Positions 43,559-53,047 of a DNA stretch of 64,000 nucleotides are shown here, one piece after another. The stretch spans positions 1 to 64,000 of the forward strand of contig NZ_JACJPX010000037.1 of assembly GCF_014696315.1 (NCBI RefSeq), written 5' to 3'. Position numbers and translations under genes: made by a program. The notes under the pieces were generated by a model. The model had not been told where the DNA came from, did not search any database, and saw nothing but the letters and a program-made list of their open reading frames with translations. The stretch comes from Calothrix membranacea FACHB-236 (GTDB taxonomy: Bacteria; Cyanobacteriota; Cyanobacteriia; Cyanobacteriales; Nostocaceae). Each line of letters starts with the position of its first letter. Within the stretch, counting starts at the first letter, position 1.

Positions 43559-46500
43559 ATGACAAACCAAATTAATGGATTTAAAATCTCTCCCCAACAA
43601 AAGCGTCTATGGCTTTTACAAAAAAATAGTCAAGTATATCAAGCTTATTGCACGGTTGCATTAGAAGGAAAACTTCAAAAAGAATTTTTAAATAAGGCTT
43701 TATATAACCTTGTTAAAAGGCATGAAATATTACGAACTACTTTTCATGATGTTCATGGTTTAAAAATACCAATTCAAGTTGTTCAAGATAATGTTTACTT
43801 ATCGCTGATTGTAGATGATTTGAGAAATCATGATAGTTTAACTTTAGAATTAGCAAACTTATTTAAATTCAATACTCAGCAGAGTTTTGATAGGGAGCAA
43901 GGAAAAATATTACAAGCTAGGTTAATAGCTTTATCATCAGAAAAACATTTGTTATACATCAGTTTACCTGCTTTGTATGCAGATAGTATCAGCCTGAATA
44001 ATTTAGTTAGTGAACTTAGCAAATGTTATGCAGCTTGCTTAGTTGGACAGGAATTACCTGATCAACCTATGCAATATGCAGATATCGCTGAATGGCAAAA
44101 CGAATTACTAGAGACAGAAGAACAAGAAGCCGAAACAAATTTATGGAAAAATTTAGACTTCTCTGCTGTTCAAGCTTTGCATCTTCCTTATTTCAAGGAA
44201 ACCCTTGAAAATCCAGAATTTAAACCTCAATGGTTGAGTGTGAATATAGCATCTGATATGGTCGCCAAAATAGATGCTATATCACATAATAAAAAAATAG
44301 CAGATTATGTATTCTTGCTAACTTGCTTTTACGTTTTAGTTTGGCGGCTAACCAAACAATCAAATCTCATTATTGGTGTAGCTGGGGATGGTCGTAATTA
44401 TGAAGAATTGCAAAAATCATTAGGGCTACTTGCTAAATATTTACCTCTAGAATTGCATCTTAAGGATGATGACAAATTTACAGAAATCTTACTGCAATTG
44501 CAAAAATTGACAGAGGAAATATTTGACTTACAAGAAACTTTCTTCTGGGAAAAAAATGTTGAGTTAGATAGAAATAGTTCAGAGCCTTTATTTTTGCCAT
44601 TATGTTTTGAGTTTGAATCTAATTTAATTAAATATGTTGCTGGCGATGTTGGTTTTGCAATTACTCAGAAGTATGCTTGTATTGACCGATTCCATGTGAA
44701 ATTATCCTGTGTTCGTCGGGATAATTATATAAGTGCTGAGTTTCACTACGATGCTAATTTGTTTGCTGTCGAGGATATTCAACGGTTGGCAAGTCAATTT
44801 GAGACTTTGGTAGCCAGTGTGTTAAAAAATACTGAGAGAACGATCGCGGGTTTTGATATCCTTAGCCAAAGTGAGCGATCGCAATTATTATGGGAATTTA
44901 ACAACACCAAAACAGCTGAACCAAAATATCCATGCGTTCATCACTGGTTTGAATCTCAAGTAGAGTCCACACCAGACAAAATAGCCGTCGTCTACGAAAA
45001 TCAACAATTAACCTACAACCAACTCAATCAACGAGCCAATCAACTCGCGCATCACCTACAAAAGTTAGGGGTTGGTGCAGAAGTTTTGGTAGGGATTTGT
45101 GTAGAGCGATCGCTTGATCTGGTGGTAGGAGTGTTAGGTATACTCAAAGCAGGTGGAGCTTACGTACCAATAGATCCAACATACCCAAAAGAGCGATTAG
45201 CCTTCATTTTGCAAGATACCCAAGCCCCCGTATTGCTAACTCAGCAACGGCTCTTAGAAATTTTGCCTCAACATGCTGCTGAGGTAATCTGCTTAGATAA
45301 GGATTTGGCATCAACTCAGACTCTATCAAATCCCAGCAGCCAGACAAATTCTGAGAACTTAGCCTACGTTATCTACACCTCTGGTTCCACAGGTAAACCC
45401 AAAGGCACATTAATCTCTCACAAAGGACTAGTCAACTATTTAAGCTGGTGTACCCAAGCTTATCAAGTCAACCAAGGCAACGGAACCATCGTTCATTCTC
45501 CTTTAGGATTTGATTTAACAATTACGAGTCTTTTTTCTCCTTTAGTGGTAGGTTCTCAAGTCGAACTTCTCCCAGAAAATCATGGCATCGAAAGTCTGAG
45601 CAATGCCCTACATCACAGTTCCAACCTCAGCTTAGTCAAAATTACACCAGCTCACCTAGAACTGCTCAAAGGACAATTCTCGCCTTCAGAAGCAGCAGGT
45701 CGGACACGGGCATTTATTATCGGTGGAGAAAACCTATTAGCTGAAAACATCAGCTTTTGGCAAAATGCGGCTCCAGATACCATACTCATCAATGAATACG
45801 GGCCTACAGAAACTGTAGTTGGTTGTTGTGTCTATCAAGTGCCAACAGGACAAAATCACTCAGGCTCAATTCCCATTGGCAAGCCCATTGCTAACACCAA
45901 GCTTTACGTGCTAGATCAATATGGGCAACCAACGCCGATTGGTGTAGCCGGCGAATTGCATATTGGTGGAGTCGGACTGGCCAGAGGCTATCTCAACCGT
46001 CCTGATTTAAGTGCGGAAAAATTTATCCCCAATCCCTTTAGCACAGAGCCAGGAGAACGCCTTTATAAAACTGGTGACTTAGCTCGTTATCGATTAGATG
46101 GAACCTTGGAGTACCTTGGACGTATTGACGACCAAGTTAAGATTCGCGGCTTTCGGATTGAGTTAGGAGAAATTGAGGCGGTGCTTTCTCAAGCTCCAGG
46201 GGTAAAAGATGCTGTAGTCATAGTTAGAGAAGATATTCCCAAAAACCAAAGGCTAGTAGCGTATATCGTCTTCAAGCAAGAATCACCGTCCTCTATTCAT
46301 CAGTTACAAATTTTTCTTCAGCAAAAGCTACCTGATTACATGATCCCTTCGGCTTTTGTGTCACTCAAGAACTTGCCACTTACCCCCAATGGCAAAGTCG
46401 ATCGCCGCGCCTTACCAGCACCAGATCAAGTGAGATCCGCCGAGACTTACGTTGCACCACGCACCTCTGTAGAAGAGACTCTCGCCAATATTTGGACTCA

Positions 46501-48103
46501 GATACTCGGTCTAGAAGAAGTAGGCATTCATGATAACTTTTTAGAGGTGGGTGGAGATTCTATTCTCAGTATTCAGGTGATTGCCAAAGCCAAGCAAGCA
46601 GGACTACAGCTCACCCCGCAGCAAATTTTTGACCACCCAACGATCGCGGAATTAGCAACAGTGGTTGGGAGTAATTTGACAATTTATGCTGAACAAGGAT
46701 TGATCACTGGTACATTGCCCTTAACACCGATTCAGCATTGGTTTTTTGAGCAAAATTTACCAGAACCATATCACTGGAACCAAGCAGTTCTGCTAGAAGT
46801 AAATCAACCACTTGACCCAGTTTTATTGGAGAAAGCACTACAGCATTTATTAGAACATCACGATGCACTGCGTCTGCGGTTTGAATTTTGTGAATCTGGT
46901 TGGCAGCAGGTAAATGCTAACTCAGATCAGGCGATCGCTTTTACTGTTGAAGATTTATCAACGCGATCGCCTCAGCAGCAAAAGCTAGGCATCGAAGAAA
47001 CTAGCGTAAAACTCCAAGCCCGCTTAAATTTATCCCAAGGGCCGCTTGTGCAAGTTGCCTTATTTGATTTGGGACGGCAACAGTCGGCTCGCTTGTTGAT
47101 CGTTATCCATCACCTGGCAGTCGATGGTGTATCTTGGCGGATTTTGCTAGAAGATCTGCAAACCAGCTATCAGCAACTTCAGCAAGGCCAAAAAATTAAC
47201 TTGCCTGCCAAGACAACTTCTTTTAAATACTGGGCCGAGCAATTGCAAGAATATGCCAATGCCGCCTCGTTGCAACAAGAATTAAACCACTGGTTAGCTT
47301 TGCCTCCGCAACAACAAAGAATACCTGTAGATTTTATTAAAGGTATAAATACGGAAGCAACAAAAGCAACTATATCAAAAATTTTGAGTGTTTCAGAAAC
47401 TCAAGTACTGCTCCAAGAATTACCTGTAGCTTATCGCACTCAAATCAATGATGTCTTGCTAACTGCCTTATTGTATAGTTTTAAACAATCGACAGGGCAG
47501 TCCTCATTACTGATAGACTTAGAAGGTCATGGTCGGGAAGCCATTTTCGAGGATGTGGATTTATCCCGGACAGTAGGCTGGTTTACTACGATTTTCCCGG
47601 TACTCTTAAATATATGCAATGCGGCGAATCTTATAGATGCCGTACAACAAGTAAAAGAACAACTGCGTAGTATACCCCAGCGTGGCTTAGGTTATGGCGT
47701 ATTGCGTTACCTAAATCTGCAATTACCGACACAACCACAACCGGAAATAATATTCAATTATTTAGGACAATTTGACCAAATATTGCCTAATTTGACGTTA
47801 TTTATTCCAGCCAAAGAATCAGTAGGCGCAACTCATAGCCCAGGAGGAAATCGGTGTCATGTACTAGAAGTAGAGGGAATGGTGATCAATGGTCAGTTGC
47901 AATTGCAATGGTCTTACAGTACGAACTTGCATCGTCAAGAAACAGTGGAAAAGCTGGCTGAGGGTATGGTTGAGGCATTGCGATCGCTCATTGCCCAATC
48001 GCAAACGGCTGAGGTGAATAGTTATACTCCCGCAGATTTTCCTGATGCAGACATCAGTCAAGATCAGCTCGATCAAGTTTTTGCAGAACTCGCTCAAGAT
48101 TAA
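43559..48103 (+). CDS. NRPS module: interface-like C-A(Asx)-PCP-E
   Basis: 1514 residues. The first roughly 440 residues are a condensation-like fold whose active-site motif is lost (I-S-L-P-A-L-Y-A-D-S where HHxxxDG should be). Such non-catalytic interface domains recruit beta-hydroxylases in siderophore synthetases. The A domain is at 475-960; its pocket from FDLTIT, LVKITPAH, FIIGGE and NEYGPTETVVG is about D-L-T-K-I-G-E-V, closest to Asn or Asp codes. The PCP has VGGDSILS near 998. The E domain is at 1040-1500 with intact HHLAVDGVSW near 1184, EGHGRE near 1322 and RTVGWFT. It should load and epimerise an Asx residue, probably hydroxylated by a partner dioxygenase. It uses the C domain of the gene before it. 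Confidence 0.9.
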   Translation: MTNQINGFKISPQQKRLWLLQKNSQVYQAYCTVALEGKLQKEFLNKALYNLVKRHEILRTTFHDVHGLKIPIQVVQDNVYLSLIVDDLRNHDSLTLELANLFKFNTQQSFDREQGKILQARLIALSSEKHLLYISLPALYADSISLNNLVSELSKCYAACLVGQELPDQPMQYADIAEWQNELLETEEQEAETNLWKNLDFSAVQALHLPYFKETLENPEFKPQWLSVNIASDMVAKIDAISHNKKIADYVFLLTCFYVLVWRLTKQSNLIIGVAGDGRNYEELQKSLGLLAKYLPLELHLKDDDKFTEILLQLQKLTEEIFDLQETFFWEKNVELDRNSSEPLFLPLCFEFESNLIKYVAGDVGFAITQKYACIDRFHVKLSCVRRDNYISAEFHYDANLFAVEDIQRLASQFETLVASVLKNTERTIAGFDILSQSERSQLLWEFNNTKTAEPKYPCVHHWFESQVESTPDKIAVVYENQQLTYNQLNQRANQLAHHLQKLGVGAEVLVGICVERSLDLVVGVLGILKAGGAYVPIDPTYPKERLAFILQDTQAPVLLTQQRLLEILPQHAAEVICLDKDLASTQTLSNPSSQTNSENLAYVIYTSGSTGKPKGTLISHKGLVNYLSWCTQAYQVNQGNGTIVHSPLGFDLTITSLFSPLVVGSQVELLPENHGIESLSNALHHSSNLSLVKITPAHLELLKGQFSPSEAAGRTRAFIIGGENLLAENISFWQNAAPDTILINEYGPTETVVGCCVYQVPTGQNHSGSIPIGKPIANTKLYVLDQYGQPTPIGVAGELHIGGVGLARGYLNRPDLSAEKFIPNPFSTEPGERLYKTGDLARYRLDGTLEYLGRIDDQVKIRGFRIELGEIEAVLSQAPGVKDAVVIVREDIPKNQRLVAYIVFKQESPSSIHQLQIFLQQKLPDYMIPSAFVSLKNLPLTPNGKVDRRALPAPDQVRSAETYVAPRTSVEETLANIWTQILGLEEVGIHDNFLEVGGDSILSIQVIAKAKQAGLQLTPQQIFDHPTIAELATVVGSNLTIYAEQGLITGTLPLTPIQHWFFEQNLPEPYHWNQAVLLEVNQPLDPVLLEKALQHLLEHHDALRLRFEFCESGWQQVNANSDQAIAFTVEDLSTRSPQQQKLGIEETSVKLQARLNLSQGPLVQVALFDLGRQQSARLLIVIHHLAVDGVSWRILLEDLQTSYQQLQQGQKINLPAKTTSFKYWAEQLQEYANAASLQQELNHWLALPPQQQRIPVDFIKGINTEATKATISKILSVSETQVLLQELPVAYRTQINDVLLTALLYSFKQSTGQSSLLIDLEGHGREAIFEDVDLSRTVGWFTTIFPVLLNICNAANLIDAVQQVKEQLRSIPQRGLGYGVLRYLNLQLPTQPQPEIIFNYLGQFDQILPNLTLFIPAKESVGATHSPGGNRCHVLEVEGMVINGQLQLQWSYSTNLHRQETVEKLAEGMVEALRSLIAQSQTAEVNSYTPADFPDADISQDQLDQVFAELAQD

Positions 48104-48118
48104 TATAAAAAATCTGCC

Positions 48119-51100
48119 GTGAATCAGAAAAATCTGGAATCAATTTATCCTCTGTCACCTGCCCAACTCGGTATGCTTTTCAATACTGTGTCTGCGGGTG
48201 ATAACTCAGGCATTTATGTTGAACAGTTAAGTTGTACCTTAAACGGCGATCTAAATTTGCCAGCTTTTGAGCAAGCTTGGCAACAGGTAGTCGAACGTCA
48301 GCCAGTATTAAGAACAGCTTTTGTTTGGAAGGCTCTAGTTGAACCTAGACAGGTGGTGCTGCGTCAAGTAGAAGTTAGCCTCTATTATCACGACTGGCGA
48401 GGACTGGAACCAGCACTTCAGCAACAGCAACTAGCAGATTTTTTTCAAAGCGATCGCCAACAAGGGTTCAACTTATCAAAGCCCCCCCTCATGCGTTTAG
48501 CATTGTTTCAGTTGAGCGATATCAGCTATCAACTTGTGTGGAGTCATCATCATATTTTGATAGATGGTTGGTGTCTATCTCTTCTGTTTAATGAATTACT
48601 GGCATTTTACCAAGCAATTAATCATGGTCAAAAATTAAACTTAGAGCCAAGCCATCCTTATCAAGACTATATTGCTTGGCTAAAACAGCAAGATTTAGCC
48701 AAAGCCGAAACATTTTGGCGCAAAATACTCCAAGGTTTTACCCAAACCACCTCCTTGGGACTGCCAACACCATCAGATAGTTTATTATCAAAAGAAGTAG
48801 AAGCTTATGGTCAGTTAGAAGCTTCACTGCCAAGTTCAACTACAGCTGCCCTAAAATCTTTAGTTAGACAACATCGAGTTACATTCAATACTCTAATTCA
48901 AGGCATTTGGGCGTTACTCCTGAGCCGCTATAGCAACATTGCAGATGTAGTGTTTGGTATCACCGTTGCTGGTCGCCCTGTGGATTTGGTGGGCAGCGAA
49001 TCCATGATTGGTTTGTTCATTAATACCTTGCCACTGCGAATTAAAGTTACTTCCTCTGCTTTATTTTGGTCTTGGTTGCAAGAAATTTATAGCCATAATT
49101 TAGAACTTCGGCAATATGAATATAGCCCAGGCGGACAAATACATCAGTGGAGTGAAATACAAGGAGGACTTCCTCTTTATGAGAGTCTACTTGTCTTTGA
49201 AAACTATCCTATTGATGATGCTATTTTACAATCTCCTAACTTAGGAATTGATATATCTAATATTTATACAAAAGGTTCACAAACTCAATACGTACTCACA
49301 ATACTAGTTAGTGTCGATGATGAATGCAAATTTTCGATCATTTATGATCAGCATCGTTTTGATAAGAATAATACAAATTTAATATTAAAACATTTCCTGG
49401 ATTTACTTCAAAGCATTGTGACTGATGCCCAAGTAAATTTAGCAATGCTCGCAGCAAAAATTCGTCCTAACCAAATTCCTTACATTCGACCAAAATTAAA
49501 TAGTAAAAATGAGGATTTAGAAGACAAGATCATCAATCCGCGTACACCTATAGAAGAAATTCTCAACAAAATATGGACTAAGGTACTGGGACTAGATCAA
49601 GTAGGTATCAATGACAATTTTTTTGAGTTGGGTGGACACTCTTTGTTAGCCACACAGATGATGTCGCAAGTCCGCCAATTTTTTCAAGTAGAATTACCCC
49701 TTGGTCATCTGTTTGCAGAGCCAACAATATCTGGTTTAGCAAAACAAATTGAAAACACTCAAAAGATAGAATCTAATTTACAATTCCCTGCCTTAATTTC
49801 AGGTAATCGACCAGATAAATTACCGCTATCTTTTGCTCAAGAAAGATTGTGGTTTTTAGCTCAATTACAGCCTGATAGCTCAACTTACAATGAATTATTT
49901 GCTCTGCGATTAATTGGTTTATTAAATGTAGTAGCACTAGAGCAAAGCTTAAATGAAATTGTCCAGCGACATGAAGTGTTACGTACTACATTTGCAGTTG
50001 ATCATGGACAACCTTTTCAGGCGATTGCATCAACTCTCAAGATAAAATTGCCAATAATAGATTTGAGGCATTTATCAGCGATTGAACAAGCAACAGAAGT
50101 TCAGCGTTTGATCAATCAAGAATATCATAACCCCTTTAACCTTACCCAAGCACCATTACTGCGATGCACACTCCTACATACCCATGCACAGGAGCATATC
50201 GTATTATTTAGTATCCATCATATTGTTTCTGATGGTTGGTCAATGGGAGTGTTTGTTCAAGAATTAGCTGCACTGTACGCAGCATTTTCTGTGGGCGAAT
50301 CTTCTCCGTTGCCAGAATTACCCATCCAGTATGCAGATTTTGCAATTTGGCAACGTCAATATTTGCAAGGTGAAAGACGAGAAGCTTTACTCACCTACTG
50401 GAAGCAGCAATTAGCCAATTTACCTGTATTGCAACTACCCACAACCCATCCCCGCGCAGAAGTCACAACTAACCGGGGTTCTAGTTATAGTTTTTTGATA
50501 CCTACCTCAGTGGTGCAGGAAGTGCAATTACTTTCTCAGCAAGCAGGTGTCACCTTATTTATGACGCTGTTGGCAAGTTTTAAACTCTTATTGCAACGTT
50601 ACTGTCATCAAGATGATCTGGTTGTTGGTACAGATGTTGCCAATCGCAATCAAGTAGAAATTGAGCCTTTAATTGGCTTTTTCATTAACTTATTAGTATT
50701 ACGCACAGACTTAAGCGGAAATCCTACCTTTCTAGAGTTATTGCAACGCATTCGCACCCAGACATTAGCAGCTTACACCCATCAAGATTTACCTTTTGAT
50801 GAATTAGTTAGAGCGTTACAACCTGAAAGAAACTTAGGCAACTCAGTACCATTATTCCAGGTGTTATTTGTCCTGCAAAATACACCAAAATCATCATTAG
50901 CGTTGCCAGGCATCACCTTCAAAATATTAGAGGTAGAAAGTAAAACATCCAGATTCGATTTATCAATTTTACTGGCAGAAACAGAGCAAGGTATAGAAGG
51001 TAAATGGCAGTACAACGCCGACTTATTTGCCCCAAATACTATCATCAACATGACAAATCACTGGCAAACATTAATCAACAACATTGTTAGCCAACCTCAA

Positions 51101-52195
51101 AGCCGCATCAATACCTTAGAAATGCTCACAGAATCAGAAAAGGCGCAACAAACTATGCAACAACAGGAGCGTAAAGCAACTAAAAGACAAAAATTCATGA
51201 GTATTGCTCCTCAAGCAGTGAGTTTGTCAGTCGAGCAATTAACTAAAACAAATTATCTCCTAGAAGGACAAAAACTTCCCTTGGTGATTCAGCCTAATAG
51301 TACAGAAGTTGATTTAATGTCTTGGGCTGAGAATAATCGAGATTATCTTGATACACAATTATTCAAACATGGCGCGATTTTATTTAGAGGTTTTAATGTA
51401 AAATCAACTTCAGAGTTTGAAAACTTTGCTCAGACAATTTGCTCAAATTTATTTGCTGAATATGGCGATTTACCCCGCATTGGTGAAGGTGGTAAAGTTT
51501 ATAGTTCCACTCCTTATCCAGCAGATAAAGCAATTCTCTTTCATAATGAAAGTTCCCATTTACATTGCTTCCCCTTAAAAATTTGGTTTTACTGCGTTCA
51601 AGCAGCAGCAAAGGGTGGCGAAACCCCCATTGTTGACTGTCGTAAAGCTTATCAACTACTGAGTCCTAAACTTAGAGAAATCTTAGCAACTAAACAGTTA
51701 ATGTATGTCCGTAACTACACAGATGGATTAGATGTTAGTTGGCAAAAATTTTTCCACACAAATGATAAATCTGTAGTAGAAGCTTACTGTATTAAAAATA
51801 AAATCAACTTTGAATGGTACGATGATAATAGTTTAATAACTCGCCAAATTCGCCCAGCGTTGTTAAACCATCCTCAAACAGGTGAACCTGTATTTTTCAA
51901 TCAAATTCAGTTACACCATATTTCATATTTAGATACAGAAGTTAGAGAATCTCTTTTGTCTTCATTTGGTGAACAAAAGCTACCACGTAATGTATATTAT
52001 GGCGATGGTAATCCTATTGAAGACTCAGTAATTACAGAAATTAATGAAATTTATCGCCAGTGTAGCACTAGCTTTATTTGGCATAAACAAGACATTTTAA
52101 TGCTAGATAACATCTTAGTAGCCCACGGTCGTCATCCATATATTGGTTCCCGTAAAATTGTGGTGGCTATGGGAGAAATTATCACTGGAAATTAA
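48119..52195 (+). CDS. NRPS C-PCP-C with C-terminal TauD-type hydroxylase, no A domain
   Basis: 1358 residues, start GTG 48119, only 15 bp after the previous stop. The first C domain (1-450) has HHHILIDG near 143 and the Y-P-L-S-P-A-Q-L-G-M-L-F start of a DCL domain, so it accepts the epimerised chain. A PCP follows directly (FELGGHSLLA near 505); no adenylation domain lies between. The second C domain (565-1010) has HHIVSDG near 700. The last roughly 310 residues are a dioxygenase with HNESSH near 1142 (HxD/E type), V-A-H-G-R-H near 1335 and the 2-oxoglutarate Arg after it. The PCP must be loaded in trans. The fused hydroxylase probably acts on the Asp held by the next gene's interface-A-PCP module. 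Confidence 0.9.
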   Translation: MNQKNLESIYPLSPAQLGMLFNTVSAGDNSGIYVEQLSCTLNGDLNLPAFEQAWQQVVERQPVLRTAFVWKALVEPRQVVLRQVEVSLYYHDWRGLEPALQQQQLADFFQSDRQQGFNLSKPPLMRLALFQLSDISYQLVWSHHHILIDGWCLSLLFNELLAFYQAINHGQKLNLEPSHPYQDYIAWLKQQDLAKAETFWRKILQGFTQTTSLGLPTPSDSLLSKEVEAYGQLEASLPSSTTAALKSLVRQHRVTFNTLIQGIWALLLSRYSNIADVVFGITVAGRPVDLVGSESMIGLFINTLPLRIKVTSSALFWSWLQEIYSHNLELRQYEYSPGGQIHQWSEIQGGLPLYESLLVFENYPIDDAILQSPNLGIDISNIYTKGSQTQYVLTILVSVDDECKFSIIYDQHRFDKNNTNLILKHFLDLLQSIVTDAQVNLAMLAAKIRPNQIPYIRPKLNSKNEDLEDKIINPRTPIEEILNKIWTKVLGLDQVGINDNFFELGGHSLLATQMMSQVRQFFQVELPLGHLFAEPTISGLAKQIENTQKIESNLQFPALISGNRPDKLPLSFAQERLWFLAQLQPDSSTYNELFALRLIGLLNVVALEQSLNEIVQRHEVLRTTFAVDHGQPFQAIASTLKIKLPIIDLRHLSAIEQATEVQRLINQEYHNPFNLTQAPLLRCTLLHTHAQEHIVLFSIHHIVSDGWSMGVFVQELAALYAAFSVGESSPLPELPIQYADFAIWQRQYLQGERREALLTYWKQQLANLPVLQLPTTHPRAEVTTNRGSSYSFLIPTSVVQEVQLLSQQAGVTLFMTLLASFKLLLQRYCHQDDLVVGTDVANRNQVEIEPLIGFFINLLVLRTDLSGNPTFLELLQRIRTQTLAAYTHQDLPFDELVRALQPERNLGNSVPLFQVLFVLQNTPKSSLALPGITFKILEVESKTSRFDLSILLAETEQGIEGKWQYNADLFAPNTIINMTNHWQTLINNIVSQPQSRINTLEMLTESEKAQQTMQQQERKATKRQKFMSIAPQAVSLSVEQLTKTNYLLEGQKLPLVIQPNSTEVDLMSWAENNRDYLDTQLFKHGAILFRGFNVKSTSEFENFAQTICSNLFAEYGDLPRIGEGGKVYSSTPYPADKAILFHNESSHLHCFPLKIWFYCVQAAAKGGETPIVDCRKAYQLLSPKLREILATKQLMYVRNYTDGLDVSWQKFFHTNDKSVVEAYCIKNKINFEWYDDNSLITRQIRPALLNHPQTGEPVFFNQIQLHHISYLDTEVRESLLSSFGEQKLPRNVYYGDGNPIEDSVITEINEIYRQCSTSFIWHKQDILMLDNILVAHGRHPYIGSRKIVVAMGEIITGN

Positions 52196-52266
52196 GCACT
52201 ATAGAGACATAATTTCAGAAATCGAAAGTAAGAGGATGTCAAATTAAACTGAGGAAATAAAATTTT

Positions 52267-53016
52267 ATGTCTTTGATAACATACAATAATAATCATGATA
52301 CTATAGCTTCTATGTATGACTTAAAAGGCATAGAGCGACATGATATAGTTCTAGAATGTCTAGAAAAATTAATCTTCAATCAAATTCCCCAATCAGCACA
52401 CATTTTTGATTTAGGTTGCGGTACAGGACAAATAGCACAACGTTTATTAAAAAGAGGCTATAAAGTTACTGGTCTTGATAGTTCGGCAGATATGTTACAG
52501 TGCGCTCGCCAGAATGCTCCCAATGCCGAATTTATTCTAGATGATGCACGTTTTTTTAAGTTACCACAAACTTTTCATGCAGCTATTTCTACAGATGTTG
52601 TCCTCAATTATGTTCTTACTTTTGAAGAACTAATAAATAGTTTGCAGAACGTATATAATGCACTCATTACTAATGGGTTATTTGCTTTTGAAATGTATAT
52701 TTCAGAAGGCTGCGAATCTTCGTGGAATGAAAATCATGATGGTGGTGGTGTCAAAGATGATAATGTTTGGGTAGATATTTGGAGTTACGATCGCGAAAAT
52801 AAATTAGGGCGTAAGGCAACTACTAGATTTCAATTAATCAACGGCCAATGGCAACGTTCTGATATAACTTTTCTATTAAAACTTTATTCTAAATGGGAAA
52901 TTCAAGCTGCTTTGGAAAAAGTTGGCTTTAGAGAAATTAGTATTTATGACCTCGAACAAGATTTAGGTGTAGAGAATTCAAGTGGTGAAACCGCTTGTTT
53001 TGTTTGTCGTAAATAG
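52267..53016 (+). CDS. Class I SAM-dependent methyltransferase
   Basis: 249 residues of Methyltransf_11/25 type. Motif I is IFDLGCGTGQIAQRLL near 44-60, then V-T-G-L-D-S-S-A-D-M-L, and an acidic D-D-A-R-F-F-K-L-P motif. The C-terminal half is a mixed sheet with I-W-S-Y-D-R-E and a substrate-like Trp/Tyr region. The target cannot be told from the sequence; N- or O-methylation of the peptide or of the C-terminal carboxylate are the options. It is second to 41124 in this operon and unrelated to it in fold details, so two different methylations are expected. It is flanked by NRPS genes at 71 and 31 bp. Confidence 0.8.
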   Translation: MSLITYNNNHDTIASMYDLKGIERHDIVLECLEKLIFNQIPQSAHIFDLGCGTGQIAQRLLKRGYKVTGLDSSADMLQCARQNAPNAEFILDDARFFKLPQTFHAAISTDVVLNYVLTFEELINSLQNVYNALITNGLFAFEMYISEGCESSWNENHDGGGVKDDNVWVDIWSYDRENKLGRKATTRFQLINGQWQRSDITFLLKLYSKWEIQAALEKVGFREISIYDLEQDLGVENSSGETACFVCRK

Positions 53017-53047
53017 CGCAGTCTTCTTGAATAAATAGCAGAAACAG

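Noticed and set aside
43559-44880. Calling the first domain of this NRPS an active condensation domain
   Set aside because: HHxxxDG is absent (L-P-A-L-Y-A-D-S in its place), and a separate intact C gene precedes it.
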